19,310 nt of DNA from DASUME01 sp038257655 (GTDB lineage Bacteria > Myxococcota_A > Polyangia > Polyangiales > DASUME01): assembly GCA_038257655.1 (NCBI GenBank), contig JBBSJC010000083.1:1-19310 (forward strand), written 5' to 3'. Position numbers and translations under genes: made by a program. The notes under the pieces were generated by a model. The model worked only from the letters and a program-made list of their open reading frames with translations. It did not search any database and was not told where the DNA came from. Every line of letters begins with the position of its first letter. Within the stretch, counting starts at the first letter, position 1. Shown here piece by piece: positions 1-8,632 of this stretch.

Positions 1-1
1 A

Positions 2-325
2 GGCGACTCAGACGTGCCGCAACTCGCCCAGCAGACGATCTGGCCTTACACCGCTCTCCTACTGCACGACATGGGCGACGAGCTTACAGACGAGCGACCC
101 ACCTGGGCAGCCGACGCACGCGAATGGCGAACTCCGCCTTTATGGGGCATCGGCCGCATCGAGAGGGTCAACCGTCATCTGCAGCTCCTTCATGACGGAC
201 GCGCGCGCGGACTCGCGGAGGCTATTCTGTGGCATGGGGGCGACGGCGAGGCTGCTAAGGAAGCCTTTCGCGACCTGTCAGCAGAAGAGCGCGCACTGTT
301 GCTTACTTTCCTGGAGTCGTTGTGA
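2..325 (+). CDS. Di-heme oxidoredictase family protein (DUF1111), C-terminal fragment
   Basis: The reading frame is open from the window edge, so the gene begins upstream and only about 107 C-terminal residues are present. The segment matches the end of the DUF1111 / 'thiol oxidoreductase' di-heme family as I know it: a 'PYTALLLHDMG' stretch, then 'WRTPPLWGIG', then 'LHDGRARGLAEAILWHGG' and a closing 'LLTFLESL'. The family is periplasmic and related to di-heme cytochrome c peroxidases. Its heme-binding CxxCH motifs lie in the missing N-terminal part and cannot be checked here. The stop is TGA at 323-325. A GTG at 322 overlaps the stop, as if a translationally coupled gene once followed, but that frame closes after 17 codons. 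The family call is fairly sure; the substrate is unknown. Confidence 0.85.
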   Translation, partial: GDSDVPQLAQQTIWPYTALLLHDMGDELTDERPTWAADAREWRTPPLWGIGRIERVNRHLQLLHDGRARGLAEAILWHGGDGEAAKEAFRDLSAEERALLLTFLESL

Positions 326-872
326 GATCCCGCTGGTTGCGACTTCTGGCTACGGGCGCGCTGGGTGCTCCCTGAGACTCAGCTGGATGACGGGAAGCTG
401 ACCTGCCGCGACAGCCGGTCATCCTGAGCGGTCACGAACAGGCAACGTGGCGCCCGACGGCGGCGCATGGCGGCTTCGCCAACGCGCGCGTCTAAGCCTA
501 AGACATCACTGGCGCACTCTGGGGCTGGTCGCTTGCAGTGTCCACTCCTATGGCCACCCTGCCCATTGGCACACCTTGCGACGCGGCAGCGTGCGCCTTG
601 GCACCGTGTTTGGCATCAGCTCGTCTCGCGACTGCCCTAACGGATACGCCAGCGTCGCAAAGCCACATTGCGATGGCAGGCACATGGCTACACGGCGGCG
701 TCTTTTCGCTGCGTGCGACGACGACTGTGACCAAGCGCTCGTCTTCGGATATCGCGGCACATCCGTCACCGGCTCGCCACCTACGCGCAGTAGACCGTCG
801 CGGGTAGCGGCAGACCGTAAGGTCCGCTTCCCGTACGCGCTGCCGCACGGGCTGTGCAGCGCCATGCAAAAT
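326..872. other. Gene-poor stretch, possibly a decayed gene
   Basis: No convincing intact gene lies in these 547 bases. The frame opened by the GTG at 322 encodes a short basic-hydrophobic, signal-like peptide and stops at 373-375. The same frame stops again at 388-390, 494-496 and 500-502. It then stays open to 805-807 with Ala/Thr/Ser-rich content that I do not recognise. The long frame leading into the downstream nuclease also extends upstream to 447, but that part is rich in Arg, Cys and Ser and resembles no protein. In myxobacteria-like genomes a DUF1111 gene is often followed by an imelysin-type lipoprotein gene; I found no imelysin motif. An imperfect hairpin (AGCGG...ACC-GTAA-GGT-CCGCT) lies near 808-832. 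Confidence 0.3.
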
Positions 873-3830
873 ATGAGGTGTCTGGTGAAGGTGTTTACAT
901 GTGCGGTGATCCTAAGTGTGGCCGGTTGCACATTTAGCGATCCCATCGCGAGCGACGCAAACTCGAACGCCACGCTCGGGCTCGAAGCAGGGGATGTGCT
1001 CGTCATCCGGCAGCTATACGGCGGCGGGGGAAATAGCGGAGCGACCCTCAAAAACGACTTCATCGAGCTCTTCAATGCCGGGGCGGCCCCCCTTTCCTTG
1101 ACCGGGCTCTCAGTCCAGTATGCGCCGAGCAAACAGTCGTTTGGCACGAGTAAAGCCACCATTTCTGAGCTTCCGGACGCCCTACTCGCACCTGGACAAT
1201 CCTTCTTGATTCAAGCTGCACAGGGCAGCGCGGGGACCGTTGAGCTACCGACCGCCGACCTGAGCGATGACACTCCGATCGCGATGAGCGCCAGTGCTGG
1301 GCGCGTCGCTCTCGTCCAGGGCACGAGTGGACTCGACTGCGGGGCGCTCGCGCAACCGTGCGCGGCCGAAGCGCTCGCGCGCATCATCGACCTCGTGGGC
1401 TACGGCGCAGGCTCGACACAGAGCGAAGGCAATCCTCTGCCGACCCTCTCCGCCAAGACGGCTGCGCTGCGTCGACGTGGCGGATGCCAGGACTCAAACG
1501 ACAATAGTGCCGATTTCGAGGTCGCGGATCCTGCGCCGCGCAACAGCTCAAGCCCGCTCGTGCCGTGCGGCGACGCGGTCGAGCCGCAGCCTGCGCCAGA
1601 GACGGACGCTGGTACGCCGATCACGGACGATCCCGGTATGCCCGGCGCCCTACGGATCCATGACATTCAGGGGGCCGCGCACCGCTCGCCGCTGGCCTCT
1701 GCGCAGGTGAGTAAGCTCGAAGGTATCGTTACCGCGCTAAGCCCGACAGGCTTCTGGTTTCAGGATCCGACGGCGGATGACGACCCGGCGACTTCCGAAG
1801 GGCTGTTTGTGTACACAGCCAACGCTTCCATCGGCATCAACGTGCGCATAGGCGATCGCGTGTATGTCAGCGGCCGCGTCACGGAGTTCCGTCCGGCCTG
1901 CGCGAGCTGCTCGCCCTCGTCGAATGCATTCGATAACCTGACCATTACGGAGCTCACGAACGTATCCGACCTGCTGGTGGTCGCCGTCGGCGAAACACTG
2001 CCCGAGCCGGTCCGCATCGGCATGAGCGGTCGTATGCCGCCCCTCACGCGCCTCCAGGCTGACACCAGCGGTGACGACGCAAACCGAGACGTTGAGACCA
2101 ACGGCGCCGCCTTCGATGTCATCCACAACGGTCTCGATTTTCACGAAAGCCTCGAAGGCATGCGCATCGCGTTCGACGACGCCGTGGCCAGCGGCCCCAC
2201 CTACGACTTCAGGACCTCCCAGGAAGTCACCGTATCGATTCCGGGAGCACGATCTCGCTTGAGCGCCCGCGGTGGGCTTCTCCTTGGTGAAGTAGGCCAT
2301 GGCGACGACCGCCAGCCTGAGCGCTTTCATGTGTCGAGCATGCTTACTGGCTACGAGTCATTTCCCCAGCTTGATGTAGGCGATAGGTTTGACGGGGAGC
2401 TTGTCGGGGTCGTGGACTATGCCTTTGGTAAGTTCTTAGTGCTTGCCACTACTCTTCCGACAGTGGTGAAGGGTGGCCTAGTACGCGAGACCATAGACCT
2501 TCCGATTGCAAAGGCACGCTCTCTCGACGTGGCCACGTTCAATCTCGAAAACCTCGGCGGCGACGCGGAACAACAACGCTTTGATGCCATGGCGCAGGTG
2601 GTCGTAGGAAATCTCGGCAGTCCCGATCTGCTGGTGCTCGAAGAAGTGCAAGACGACAACGGAGCTGCCAACGATAGTGTGACCCGCTCCACCCTTACCA
2701 TCGCGCGTCTGACGCAAGCCATCAGCAACGCGGCGGGTCCCCGCTATGAGTATCGGGACATCGCCCCCGAAGACGACCAGGACGGCGGCCAGCCAGGTGG
2801 TAACATACGGGTCGGCATCCTGTTTCGCACCGACCGGGGTCTTTCGTTCGTCGACCGCGCGGGGGGTGGCGCGACCACCTCCACCACCGTCACCGATCAA
2901 AATGGGGTGCCTCAGCTTTCGGCCAGCCCGGGGCGCATCGCGCCAAGCGACACCGCGTTCGCCAACAGCAGAAAGCCGCTCGTGGCAGAGCTTTCCTTCG
3001 CGGGCGAGCCGCTCTTTGTGGTGGGAAATCACTGGAATTCGAAAGGCGGCGATGACCCCACGTTCGGTCGCTTTCAGCCGCCCGTGCGCTCCTCTGAAAT
3101 GCAGCGCCGAGCGCAGGCAGAGCTTGTGACGCAGTTCGTCGAACAGATCCTAGCGATCGACGCCAACGCAAACGTGCTAGTGCTCGGTGACCTGAACGAC
3201 TTTCGCCATTCCGATGCCGTATCCCTGCTCGTCGACAGAGCCAAGCTTAGTCACCTGATCGACACGCTGCCGGAGAACGAGCGCTACGGCTACGTGTATC
3301 AGGGCGTCTCCCAGTTGCTCAATCACGTTCTGACGAGCCAAGCCATGGCCGCACGCTTGGTCGGCTTCGATGTGGTGCACATCAACGCAGAGTTTGCAGA
3401 CCAACTGTCAGACCACGATCCGTCCGTGGCTCGCTTTGCGTTTGCGGAGCCCTCCCCTGGTGACACAGACATGCCCCCTGACTCTCCTGTCGTGGATGCC
3501 GGGCCAGTTGACGACGGGACTATGCGCGACGACGCCGGGGCGGGCAGCGGCGGCGACGCCGCAGCGGGAGCGGGCGACAGTCCGGATGCTGCCAGCATGT
3601 CGCCAGTCGAGCCCGTCGAGCCGGTGGCCGACGGCTCAGCGGGGGACGGCCCGGACACCGAGACTGACACCGACCCGATTACCAGCGTCCCTGGTAGCGT
3701 AGACGAAGGCAGCCGTGGCGGGTGCAGCCTTTCGCTCCGCGGCAGCGAAGGTGCAACGAACTCACTTGGCTCCTATGGCTTGCTGCTCGCTGCCTTCACG
3801 TTGCTCGCACGCAGGCGACAGCTGCGCTGA
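873..3830 (+). CDS. Secreted LTD-EEP nuclease (ExeM/NucH-like) with lipobox and MYXO-CTERM-like tail
   Basis: Predicted exported DNase/phosphoesterase of 985 residues. Starting at ATG 873 gives a lipoprotein signal (MRCLVKV, hydrophobic core, VAG-C with Cys19). An ATG at 864 is also possible, and neither has a clear ribosome site. Domains in order: lamin-tail domain (about 35-235, with 'NDFIELFNAG'); an OB-like nuclease accessory region (about 260-540, 'LEGIVTAL', 'GFWFQDP', 'GDRVYVSGRV'); and an endonuclease/exonuclease/phosphatase domain (about 550-865). The EEP motifs are NLEN near 557, EEVQDD, GNHWNSKGGD near 718, GDLNDF near 772 and SDHDP near 846, so the catalytic residues look intact. 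An Asp/Pro/Gly-rich linker follows. The end has Cys951 in GGCS, a hydrophobic stretch and ARRRQLR, as in MYXO-CTERM sorting tails. Having both a lipobox and a C-terminal tail is odd. A role in extracellular DNA turnover is inferred. Confidence 0.88.
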   Translation: MRCLVKVFTCAVILSVAGCTFSDPIASDANSNATLGLEAGDVLVIRQLYGGGGNSGATLKNDFIELFNAGAAPLSLTGLSVQYAPSKQSFGTSKATISELPDALLAPGQSFLIQAAQGSAGTVELPTADLSDDTPIAMSASAGRVALVQGTSGLDCGALAQPCAAEALARIIDLVGYGAGSTQSEGNPLPTLSAKTAALRRRGGCQDSNDNSADFEVADPAPRNSSSPLVPCGDAVEPQPAPETDAGTPITDDPGMPGALRIHDIQGAAHRSPLASAQVSKLEGIVTALSPTGFWFQDPTADDDPATSEGLFVYTANASIGINVRIGDRVYVSGRVTEFRPACASCSPSSNAFDNLTITELTNVSDLLVVAVGETLPEPVRIGMSGRMPPLTRLQADTSGDDANRDVETNGAAFDVIHNGLDFHESLEGMRIAFDDAVASGPTYDFRTSQEVTVSIPGARSRLSARGGLLLGEVGHGDDRQPERFHVSSMLTGYESFPQLDVGDRFDGELVGVVDYAFGKFLVLATTLPTVVKGGLVRETIDLPIAKARSLDVATFNLENLGGDAEQQRFDAMAQVVVGNLGSPDLLVLEEVQDDNGAANDSVTRSTLTIARLTQAISNAAGPRYEYRDIAPEDDQDGGQPGGNIRVGILFRTDRGLSFVDRAGGGATTSTTVTDQNGVPQLSASPGRIAPSDTAFANSRKPLVAELSFAGEPLFVVGNHWNSKGGDDPTFGRFQPPVRSSEMQRRAQAELVTQFVEQILAIDANANVLVLGDLNDFRHSDAVSLLVDRAKLSHLIDTLPENERYGYVYQGVSQLLNHVLTSQAMAARLVGFDVVHINAEFADQLSDHDPSVARFAFAEPSPGDTDMPPDSPVVDAGPVDDGTMRDDAGAGSGGDAAAGAGDSPDAASMSPVEPVEPVADGSAGDGPDTETDTDPITSVPGSVDEGSRGGCSLSLRGSEGATNSLGSYGLLLAAFTLLARRRQLR

Positions 3831-3903
3831 GTGCGGCCGCGCTGCCCTGCGGCGCGAGATGGACAATCGAGCGTCCGCGAGGGGCTGGCAGCTCGTGGCG
3901 CAG

Positions 3904-5679
3904 TCAGGTCGCAGCGGTCTGTAGTCTCCACAGGGCGGCGTAACGCTCACCCCGAAGCACGAGCTCAGCGTGGCTGCCCTCCTCGACGATGCGTCCGGCT
4001 TCCATCACGCAGATCCGGTCCGCCTTTTGAATCGTCGATAGCCGGTGGGCGACGAGCAGCGTGGTGCGTCCCTTCGTGATCGTGTCGAGCGAGCGCTTGA
4101 TCGCAGCTTCTGTTTCGTTATCGACAGCCGACGTGGCCTCGTCGAGCACGAGGATCGGCGGGTCTTTAAGCAGCGCGCGTGCGATCGCAATGCGCTGACG
4201 TTGCCCGCCCGAGAGCCGCTGCCCCCGCTCGCCCACGCGCGTGTCGTAACCCTCAGGCAGTCGCGCGATAAATTCGTGGGCTTCTGCCGCGCGTCCGGCA
4301 CGCACGATCTCTTCGCGGCTCGCATCGAAGCTGCCGTAGCTGATGTTGTCGGCGATTGTGCCATCGACCAGATAGACGTCCTGACTCACGAAACCCACCG
4401 CGCGCCGCAGCTCACTCAAGGCCAACGTGTGGATAGGCACCCCATCGATCGTGATTTGCCCCTCTTGAGGCTCATAGAAGCGTAAGAGCAGCTTGACGAG
4501 CGAGCTCTTGCCGGAGCCGGTACTGCCGACGAGCGCCACCGTACTGCCCGCGTTCACGCGCAGGGTGACGCCGTCGAGTGCGCGCTGCTCGCCGTAACGC
4601 AGCACCACGTTTTCAAGCGCAAGCTCGCCGCGCAGCGTGCGTGTATCCCACTGGCCTTGACCGTCGCGAATCGGGATTGGTGTCTCGAGCAGATCGAGCG
4701 CCCGCCGCGTCGAAGCCATCGCACGCTGGTACAAGTCGGCCATATCTGCGAGCCGCGTCATCGGCCAAAGCAGACGCTGGGTCAGGAACACGAGCACGCT
4801 GTAAGCGCCGACGGCGAGCGTTCCGCGCAAGGTCAGCACGCCCCCGTAGAGCAGCGTCGCGACAAAGCCCGACAACACGGCCATGCGAATCACGGGCGTA
4901 ATCGCCGACGCGATGCGGATAGCTCCCGCGTTCGCGGCTTGGTATTCGGCGCTCTTGGTGCGCACATTGTCAAGCTCGTGCGCTTCGGCGACGTAGGCCT
5001 TGATCGTGGCGATACCCGCCAGGTTGTTGTTCACGGTGCCGTTGAGTCGGGCAGCATGCTCGCGTACCTCGGCGTAGCGTGGCTCAAGCCTCCGTTGAAA
5101 GTAGAAGGCGCCGAGCAGAATCAGCGGCACCGGAATCAGCGCCACCACCGCGACCCCGGGTGTAAGCACGAAGAAGATCGCGCCTATCACCAGCGATGAC
5201 ACCACGATCTGAATGAGGTCGTTGGCGCCTCCGTTGAGAAAGCGCTCGAGCTGATTGATATCGTCATTGATCACCGACAGGAGTTGTCCTGAGCTCTTGT
5301 CTTCAAAATATGCGAGCGGCAGCTTCTGCACGTGTTCGTAGACATCGAGGCGCAGCGCGTTCTGCACAGCTTGCGCGAGGTTTCGCCAGCGCAGTGAATA
5401 CAGATACTCAAAGGTCGACTCGAGCACCCAGATAACGACCGTGGCGCCGGCGAGCGCGACCAGCTGATGCATAGGGTCCGTCACGCCGAGACCGGCTAAA
5501 AATGACGTGTCCCGCTTCACCACGGTGTCGACGAGCAGACCTATCAACACCTCTGGCGCGATATCGAACAATTTGTTCAGCGCGGAGTAGATCGTAGCGA
5601 GCGTGACGTCGCTTCGAAACGGGCGGGCGTAGCGCCACAAGCGCACGATGGGCTGCATCGGGCCGCAGCATAGTCGCAC
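3904..5679 (-). CDS. ABC transporter, fused membrane and ATP-binding domains (type IV exporter)
   Basis: Half-transporter of 591 residues, the usual length for an MsbA/MDR-type exporter working as a dimer in the inner membrane. The membrane domain occupies about residues 20-330. The ATPase domain follows, with Walker A GSTGSGKS near 385, signature LSGGQ near 488, Walker B ILVLDEATS near 508 and the switch histidine in AHRLST. All catalytic motifs are intact. The GTG start at 5679 has a weak AGG six bases upstream. ATG 5658 (MQPIVRLWRYARPF) fits the N-terminus usual for this family and may be the true start, giving 584 residues. The gene converges on the secreted nuclease with only 73 bases between stops. 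The substrate cannot be read from sequence; lipid or drug export is the usual role of the family. Confidence 0.93.
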   Translation of the reverse strand: MRLCCGPMQPIVRLWRYARPFRSDVTLATIYSALNKLFDIAPEVLIGLLVDTVVKRDTSFLAGLGVTDPMHQLVALAGATVVIWVLESTFEYLYSLRWRNLAQAVQNALRLDVYEHVQKLPLAYFEDKSSGQLLSVINDDINQLERFLNGGANDLIQIVVSSLVIGAIFFVLTPGVAVVALIPVPLILLGAFYFQRRLEPRYAEVREHAARLNGTVNNNLAGIATIKAYVAEAHELDNVRTKSAEYQAANAGAIRIASAITPVIRMAVLSGFVATLLYGGVLTLRGTLAVGAYSVLVFLTQRLLWPMTRLADMADLYQRAMASTRRALDLLETPIPIRDGQGQWDTRTLRGELALENVVLRYGEQRALDGVTLRVNAGSTVALVGSTGSGKSSLVKLLLRFYEPQEGQITIDGVPIHTLALSELRRAVGFVSQDVYLVDGTIADNISYGSFDASREEIVRAGRAAEAHEFIARLPEGYDTRVGERGQRLSGGQRQRIAIARALLKDPPILVLDEATSAVDNETEAAIKRSLDTITKGRTTLLVAHRLSTIQKADRICVMEAGRIVEEGSHAELVLRGERYAALWRLQTAAT

Positions 5680-5784
5680 TCAAAGCCTAAGCAGCACGAT
5701 CAGGGCTCGTGCATGTCCTGAGTCGCATCGACCGCATGCTCAGGGGATGGCGCCTTTTCCAGCCAGCTCATGCGAGGGAGGAGC

Positions 5785-6087
5785 TCAGCGAGCGCCCTGC
5801 TCGCGTGCAAGCGCAGCGGCGAGCGCGTCGAGATCTGGCGTCGAACGGATCACGCGTGTTTCGAAGCCCTGGCCTGAGGCACGCGCGACGCAGAGTGCGA
5901 CCCCGTCGTCGGGACACAGGGCGAGACACTCGACCTCGAGCACGCGCAGGCTCTTCGGCTTGCCGAGTCTCTTCTTCAAGCCTTTGCGAATGTCCGATGC
6001 GCTGGGCCCTTTGCGAGCGCCCTCGCATTTGTTGCAGACGAGCACGAGCTCTGTGAACGGCACTTCTAGTTCGTTGCGCTGCGGCAT
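5785..6087 (-). CDS. Small (2Fe-2S) ferredoxin-like protein
   Basis: A 100-residue soluble protein. Four cysteines are placed as in thioredoxin-fold [2Fe-2S] ferredoxins: a CNKC pair at residues 18 and 21, and a CLALC pair at 54 and 58 in the context ECLALCPDDGVAL. This Cys-x2-Cys ... Cys-x3-Cys spacing with a following Pro-Asp resembles the small '(2Fe-2S) ferredoxin domain' proteins. The middle is basic (KGLKKRLGKPKS). The start is ATG 6085-6087, with no obvious ribosome site. It lies 105 bases upstream of the ABC transporter on the same strand and is divergent from the TetR operon, whose upstream region it shares. The electron-transfer partner is unknown; a link with the reductase/desaturase pair further right is speculation. 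Confidence 0.72.
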   Translation of the reverse strand: MPQRNELEVPFTELVLVCNKCEGARKGPSASDIRKGLKKRLGKPKSLRVLEVECLALCPDDGVALCVARASGQGFETRVIRSTPDLDALAAALAREQGAR

Positions 6088-6145
6088 ACGGATGGTGGGT
6101 CCCGCTCAAGTGGGTGCACAGGGTTACGTAGCACGGGCCCCTGGC

Positions 6146-6175
6146 GCAATAACCGACTCGCGAGTAGATTATTGC
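6146..6175. promoter_or_regulatory. 30-bp near-perfect palindrome, probable TetR operator
   Basis: The left half GCAATAACCGACTCG (6146-6160) and the right half CGAGTAGATTATTGC (6161-6175) are reverse complements at 13 of 15 positions, with a perfect ACTCGCGAGT core. The palindrome ends one base before the ATG of the TetR gene at 6177. That position is typical of autorepression by a TetR protein. No Shine-Dalgarno sequence fits between it and the start codon, so the transcript may be leaderless or the site may block initiation directly. The region also lies upstream of the divergent ferredoxin-like gene, so both directions could be controlled. Confidence 0.7.
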
Positions 6176-6176
6176 C

Positions 6177-6797
6177 ATGGGTCGCCCTCGCAACGCCGAC
6201 ACCGACGAAGCCACGCGCGCACGCGTGCTCGAGGCTGCGGCGGAGGCCTTTGCCGCAGTGGGTCAAGCCGCGCGCCTGGAAGACATCGCCAAGGCAGCGG
6301 GGATTCGCCGCTCCTCTCTGCTCCATCATTTCGCAAGCAAAGACGCCCTTTACGCGGCGGTGATCGACGGCGCATTTTGTGAGCTTGAGCGCAACCTTCG
6401 CAAAGTGATGATCGCGGGCGACGATTTCGAGGCGCGGCTCAAGGCGGTCGTAGGTGCGCTTATCGCGTTCGAAACCGAGCAACGAGCCCTGCTCGCGGTG
6501 GTGATGCGCAGCTTGCTCGATCAAGAGCAAGCCGGGCGCCGCATCCTCGACCAATCTTTCATCCCTCTTATCGATAGGCTCGAGGCCTTCGTGCATGCAG
6601 GGACAGCCTCGACCTTACCCAAGGCCTTTCCGCTGCGCGCAGCCATCTTACAGTTGGTTGTGGCGCATATGGTGCGGTCGGCCATGGGCGACGCGGGACA
6701 GGTACTTTGGCAGGGGCCGGCCCACACTTGGAAGTTAACCCAGGCAGTCTTGCAAGGAGCAGCCGTGAAACCAAAAGCGAGGGCAAAACATGGGTAA
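6177..6797 (+). CDS. TetR/AcrR family transcriptional regulator
   Basis: A 206-residue protein of standard TetR length. The N-terminal helix-turn-helix is clear at about residues 10-58: 'TRARVLEAAAEAFAAVG', then 'LEDIAKAAGIRRSSLLHHFASKDALYAAVI'. The all-helical C-terminal part would bind a small ligand and form the dimer; its sequence does not reveal the ligand. It is the first gene of a three-gene operon: its stop overlaps the start of the SCP2-like gene by eight bases, and that gene overlaps an iron alcohol dehydrogenase. The near-perfect palindrome ending at 6175 suggests autoregulation. An acyl-CoA or aldehyde effector is plausible because the operon and the next one look lipid-related, but this is inference. 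Confidence 0.93.
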   Translation: MGRPRNADTDEATRARVLEAAAEAFAAVGQAARLEDIAKAAGIRRSSLLHHFASKDALYAAVIDGAFCELERNLRKVMIAGDDFEARLKAVVGALIAFETEQRALLAVVMRSLLDQEQAGRRILDQSFIPLIDRLEAFVHAGTASTLPKAFPLRAAILQLVVAHMVRSAMGDAGQVLWQGPAHTWKLTQAVLQGAAVKPKARAKHG

Positions 6798-7416
6798 GGT
6801 AGACCAGCCAGCACTCTTGTTCAGTACAGGCGTGCCGCGGCAGACGGTAGGCCAAGCTGTCGGGCAAGCTGTCGCGCGAACGCTCGCGAGCTCCGAACGC
6901 AGGTATCGTATGCAGCGTACGTACGTGGCTGTCATGTTCGAGCTGATAGGCCGGCTGCTCGAAGCCTCATCGCGTACCGACCCAGAAGTGCGGCGCGAGG
7001 TCGCGGGCTTTCCTGAGGGTTATATTGTCGGGTTCTCCCTGCTCGACGGTCCACTGGGCATGCGCCTCCAGAAACGTGGGGCAGCACTCGTGCGCATCGA
7101 CGCCCACGAAAAGGCGACGCTGGACATCACGTTTAAACACGTGTCCCATGCCTTTGCCGTCTTGAGCTTCCAGGAGAGCACGGCGCAAGCCTTCGCCAAT
7201 GATCGCGCGATTACCCAAGGTGACATCGCCTTGGCCATGCGTTTTGTACGCATTCTCAACCGGATGCAGGCAGTCGCACTGCCGTCACCGGTAGCGCAGC
7301 GGGCGCTGAAAGCCCCCCTTCCCTTGCTGACGGTTGGTGAGCGCGCACGGCTGACCGCACAGCTTTACGGTCAAGTCGTACGCGGCCTTCGCATTTCAAA
7401 GAGAGACACACCATGA
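6790..7416 (+). CDS. Uncharacterised protein, possible SCP2-like lipid-binding domain
   Basis: A 208-residue protein with no signal peptide. The start at ATG 6790 has a good ribosome site (GAGGG at 6779-6783, six bases away) and overlaps the TetR gene by eight bases. The central part (about 90-175) has a pattern that recalls SCP2 sterol-carrier folds. A beta-rich stretch 'ATLDITFKHVSHAFAVL' is followed by 'AQAFANDRAITQGDIALAMRFVRILNRMQA', where 'GDIALAM' resembles the typical SCP2 'GD...AM' segment. The assignment rests on pattern memory alone and is uncertain. The last codons overlap the ATG of the downstream dehydrogenase (ATGA), so the two products are probably made together. It may carry or present a hydrophobic substrate for the dehydrogenase; that is inference. 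Confidence 0.55.
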   Translation: MGKVDQPALLFSTGVPRQTVGQAVGQAVARTLASSERRYRMQRTYVAVMFELIGRLLEASSRTDPEVRREVAGFPEGYIVGFSLLDGPLGMRLQKRGAALVRIDAHEKATLDITFKHVSHAFAVLSFQESTAQAFANDRAITQGDIALAMRFVRILNRMQAVALPSPVAQRALKAPLPLLTVGERARLTAQLYGQVVRGLRISKRDTP

Positions 7417-8603
7417 CGAGCTCTTACTTCGAATTCTTTTGTCCTGTTAAGATCGTGGCGGGATTTCAAGCCCTTGAGCACATCGCCTACGAGCTTGCGG
7501 TGCGTGCCGCGCAAAAGCCGCTGATCGTGACCGATCGCGGCGTACGCGCGGCAGGCTTAGTCGATACGCTACAAGCCGCGCTCAAGAGCGGTGGTGTGAG
7601 CTGTGATCTTATATTCGACGAAGTGCCCCAAGATTCATCGACGCGCATCGTCACGCAGCTTGCGCAACTCTACCGTCAACATGGGTGTGATGCGCTGATC
7701 GCGGTCGGCGGCGGCTCCGTGATCGATACCGCCAAAGCGGCGAACATTCTTGCATCGGAAGGCGGCGACGACTTGCAGCGCTTTTGCGGCGCATCCGTAC
7801 TCAAGCGGCCGCTGCGCCCGTTGTTCGTGCTGCCCACCACGAGCGGCACCGGTAGCGAAGTGACCAATGTGTCGGTGGTCAAAGACGACGCGACGGGGGC
7901 CAAGTGGCCGTTTGTATCACAATTTCTTTTGCCTGATGTGGCCGTGCTCGACCCGCGCATGACGCTGGGCTTGCCACCTTACTTTACTGCGGCGACCGCC
8001 ATGGACGCGATGACGCACGCGGTCGAGGCTTATACCTGCCTGGGCAAGAACCCTCTGAGCGATGCCTACGCAGTCGCAGCCATCCAAAAGATCGCTCAAA
8101 ATGTGGAGCGCGTGCTCGATAACCCGAGCGATAAGGCGTGCCGCCTCGAGCTCTCCTTGGCTGCGACCATGGCAGGCATCGCGTTCTCGAACTCCATGTG
8201 CGGGCTCGTGCACGCACTCGGTCACTCGGTGGGTGTCGTCTGTCATGTGCCCCACGGCGTGTGCATGAGCGTGCTCTTGCCCTACGTGCTTGAGCATCAT
8301 CTCGATGTGCGGCGCGCGGCGATAGGCGAGCTACTCTTACCATTGACTGATGCAGACATTTTTGCGCAAACCCGCAGCGATGAGCGGCCGATGCGCGCGA
8401 TAAGTGAGCTCCATGCGCTGCGTGAGAAGCTCTGGCAGAAGGCTAAGCTGCCGCGCTACCTGCAGGAAACCGGAAAAGTGGACAAGACGCAGCTTCCTGA
8501 CATCGCGCGCATGGCTCTCGATGACGGAGCGCTGATCATGAACCCCGTGGAAGTGCGTTACGACGAGGCGCTCGCCGTGCTCACGCGCGCCTTTGCTCCC
8601 TGA
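7413..8603 (+). CDS. Iron-containing alcohol dehydrogenase (group III)
   Basis: A 396-residue cytosolic NAD(P)-dependent alcohol/aldehyde oxidoreductase of full family length. The dinucleotide-binding motif GGGSVIDTAK is at about 99-108, and the conserved PTTSGTGSE at 141-149. The four metal ligands of the family can be placed as Asp198 and His202 (MDAMTHAVEAY), His267 and His281 (CGLVHALGHS...HVPHG). Their spacing is the same as in Zymomonas AdhB-type enzymes. His271, usually in the active site, is present too. The ATG overlaps the stop of the SCP2-like gene, and GAGAG lies just upstream. It closes the TetR operon. The substrate could be a medium or long alcohol or aldehyde; the sequence does not settle which. 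Confidence 0.95.
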   Translation: MTSSYFEFFCPVKIVAGFQALEHIAYELAVRAAQKPLIVTDRGVRAAGLVDTLQAALKSGGVSCDLIFDEVPQDSSTRIVTQLAQLYRQHGCDALIAVGGGSVIDTAKAANILASEGGDDLQRFCGASVLKRPLRPLFVLPTTSGTGSEVTNVSVVKDDATGAKWPFVSQFLLPDVAVLDPRMTLGLPPYFTAATAMDAMTHAVEAYTCLGKNPLSDAYAVAAIQKIAQNVERVLDNPSDKACRLELSLAATMAGIAFSNSMCGLVHALGHSVGVVCHVPHGVCMSVLLPYVLEHHLDVRRAAIGELLLPLTDADIFAQTRSDERPMRAISELHALREKLWQKAKLPRYLQETGKVDKTQLPDIARMALDDGALIMNPVEVRYDEALAVLTRAFAP

Positions 8604-8632
8604 TTTCAGCGCTTCTACTCGTTGAACAGCGA

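Noticed and set aside
447..872. N-terminal extension of the nuclease frame to an ATG at 447
   Set aside because: It encodes Arg/Cys/Ser-rich sequence without family resemblance, while a canonical lipoprotein signal begins at 873.
548..1162. Leftward 204-codon open frame over the nuclease start
   Set aside because: It runs antisense to the signal peptide and lamin-tail domain and has no recognisable motif.
3833..3853. GC-rich hairpin (GCCGC/GCGGC) between the nuclease and the ABC transporter as a terminator
   Set aside because: The stem is only five base pairs and no T-run follows on either strand; such stems are expected in GC-rich DNA.
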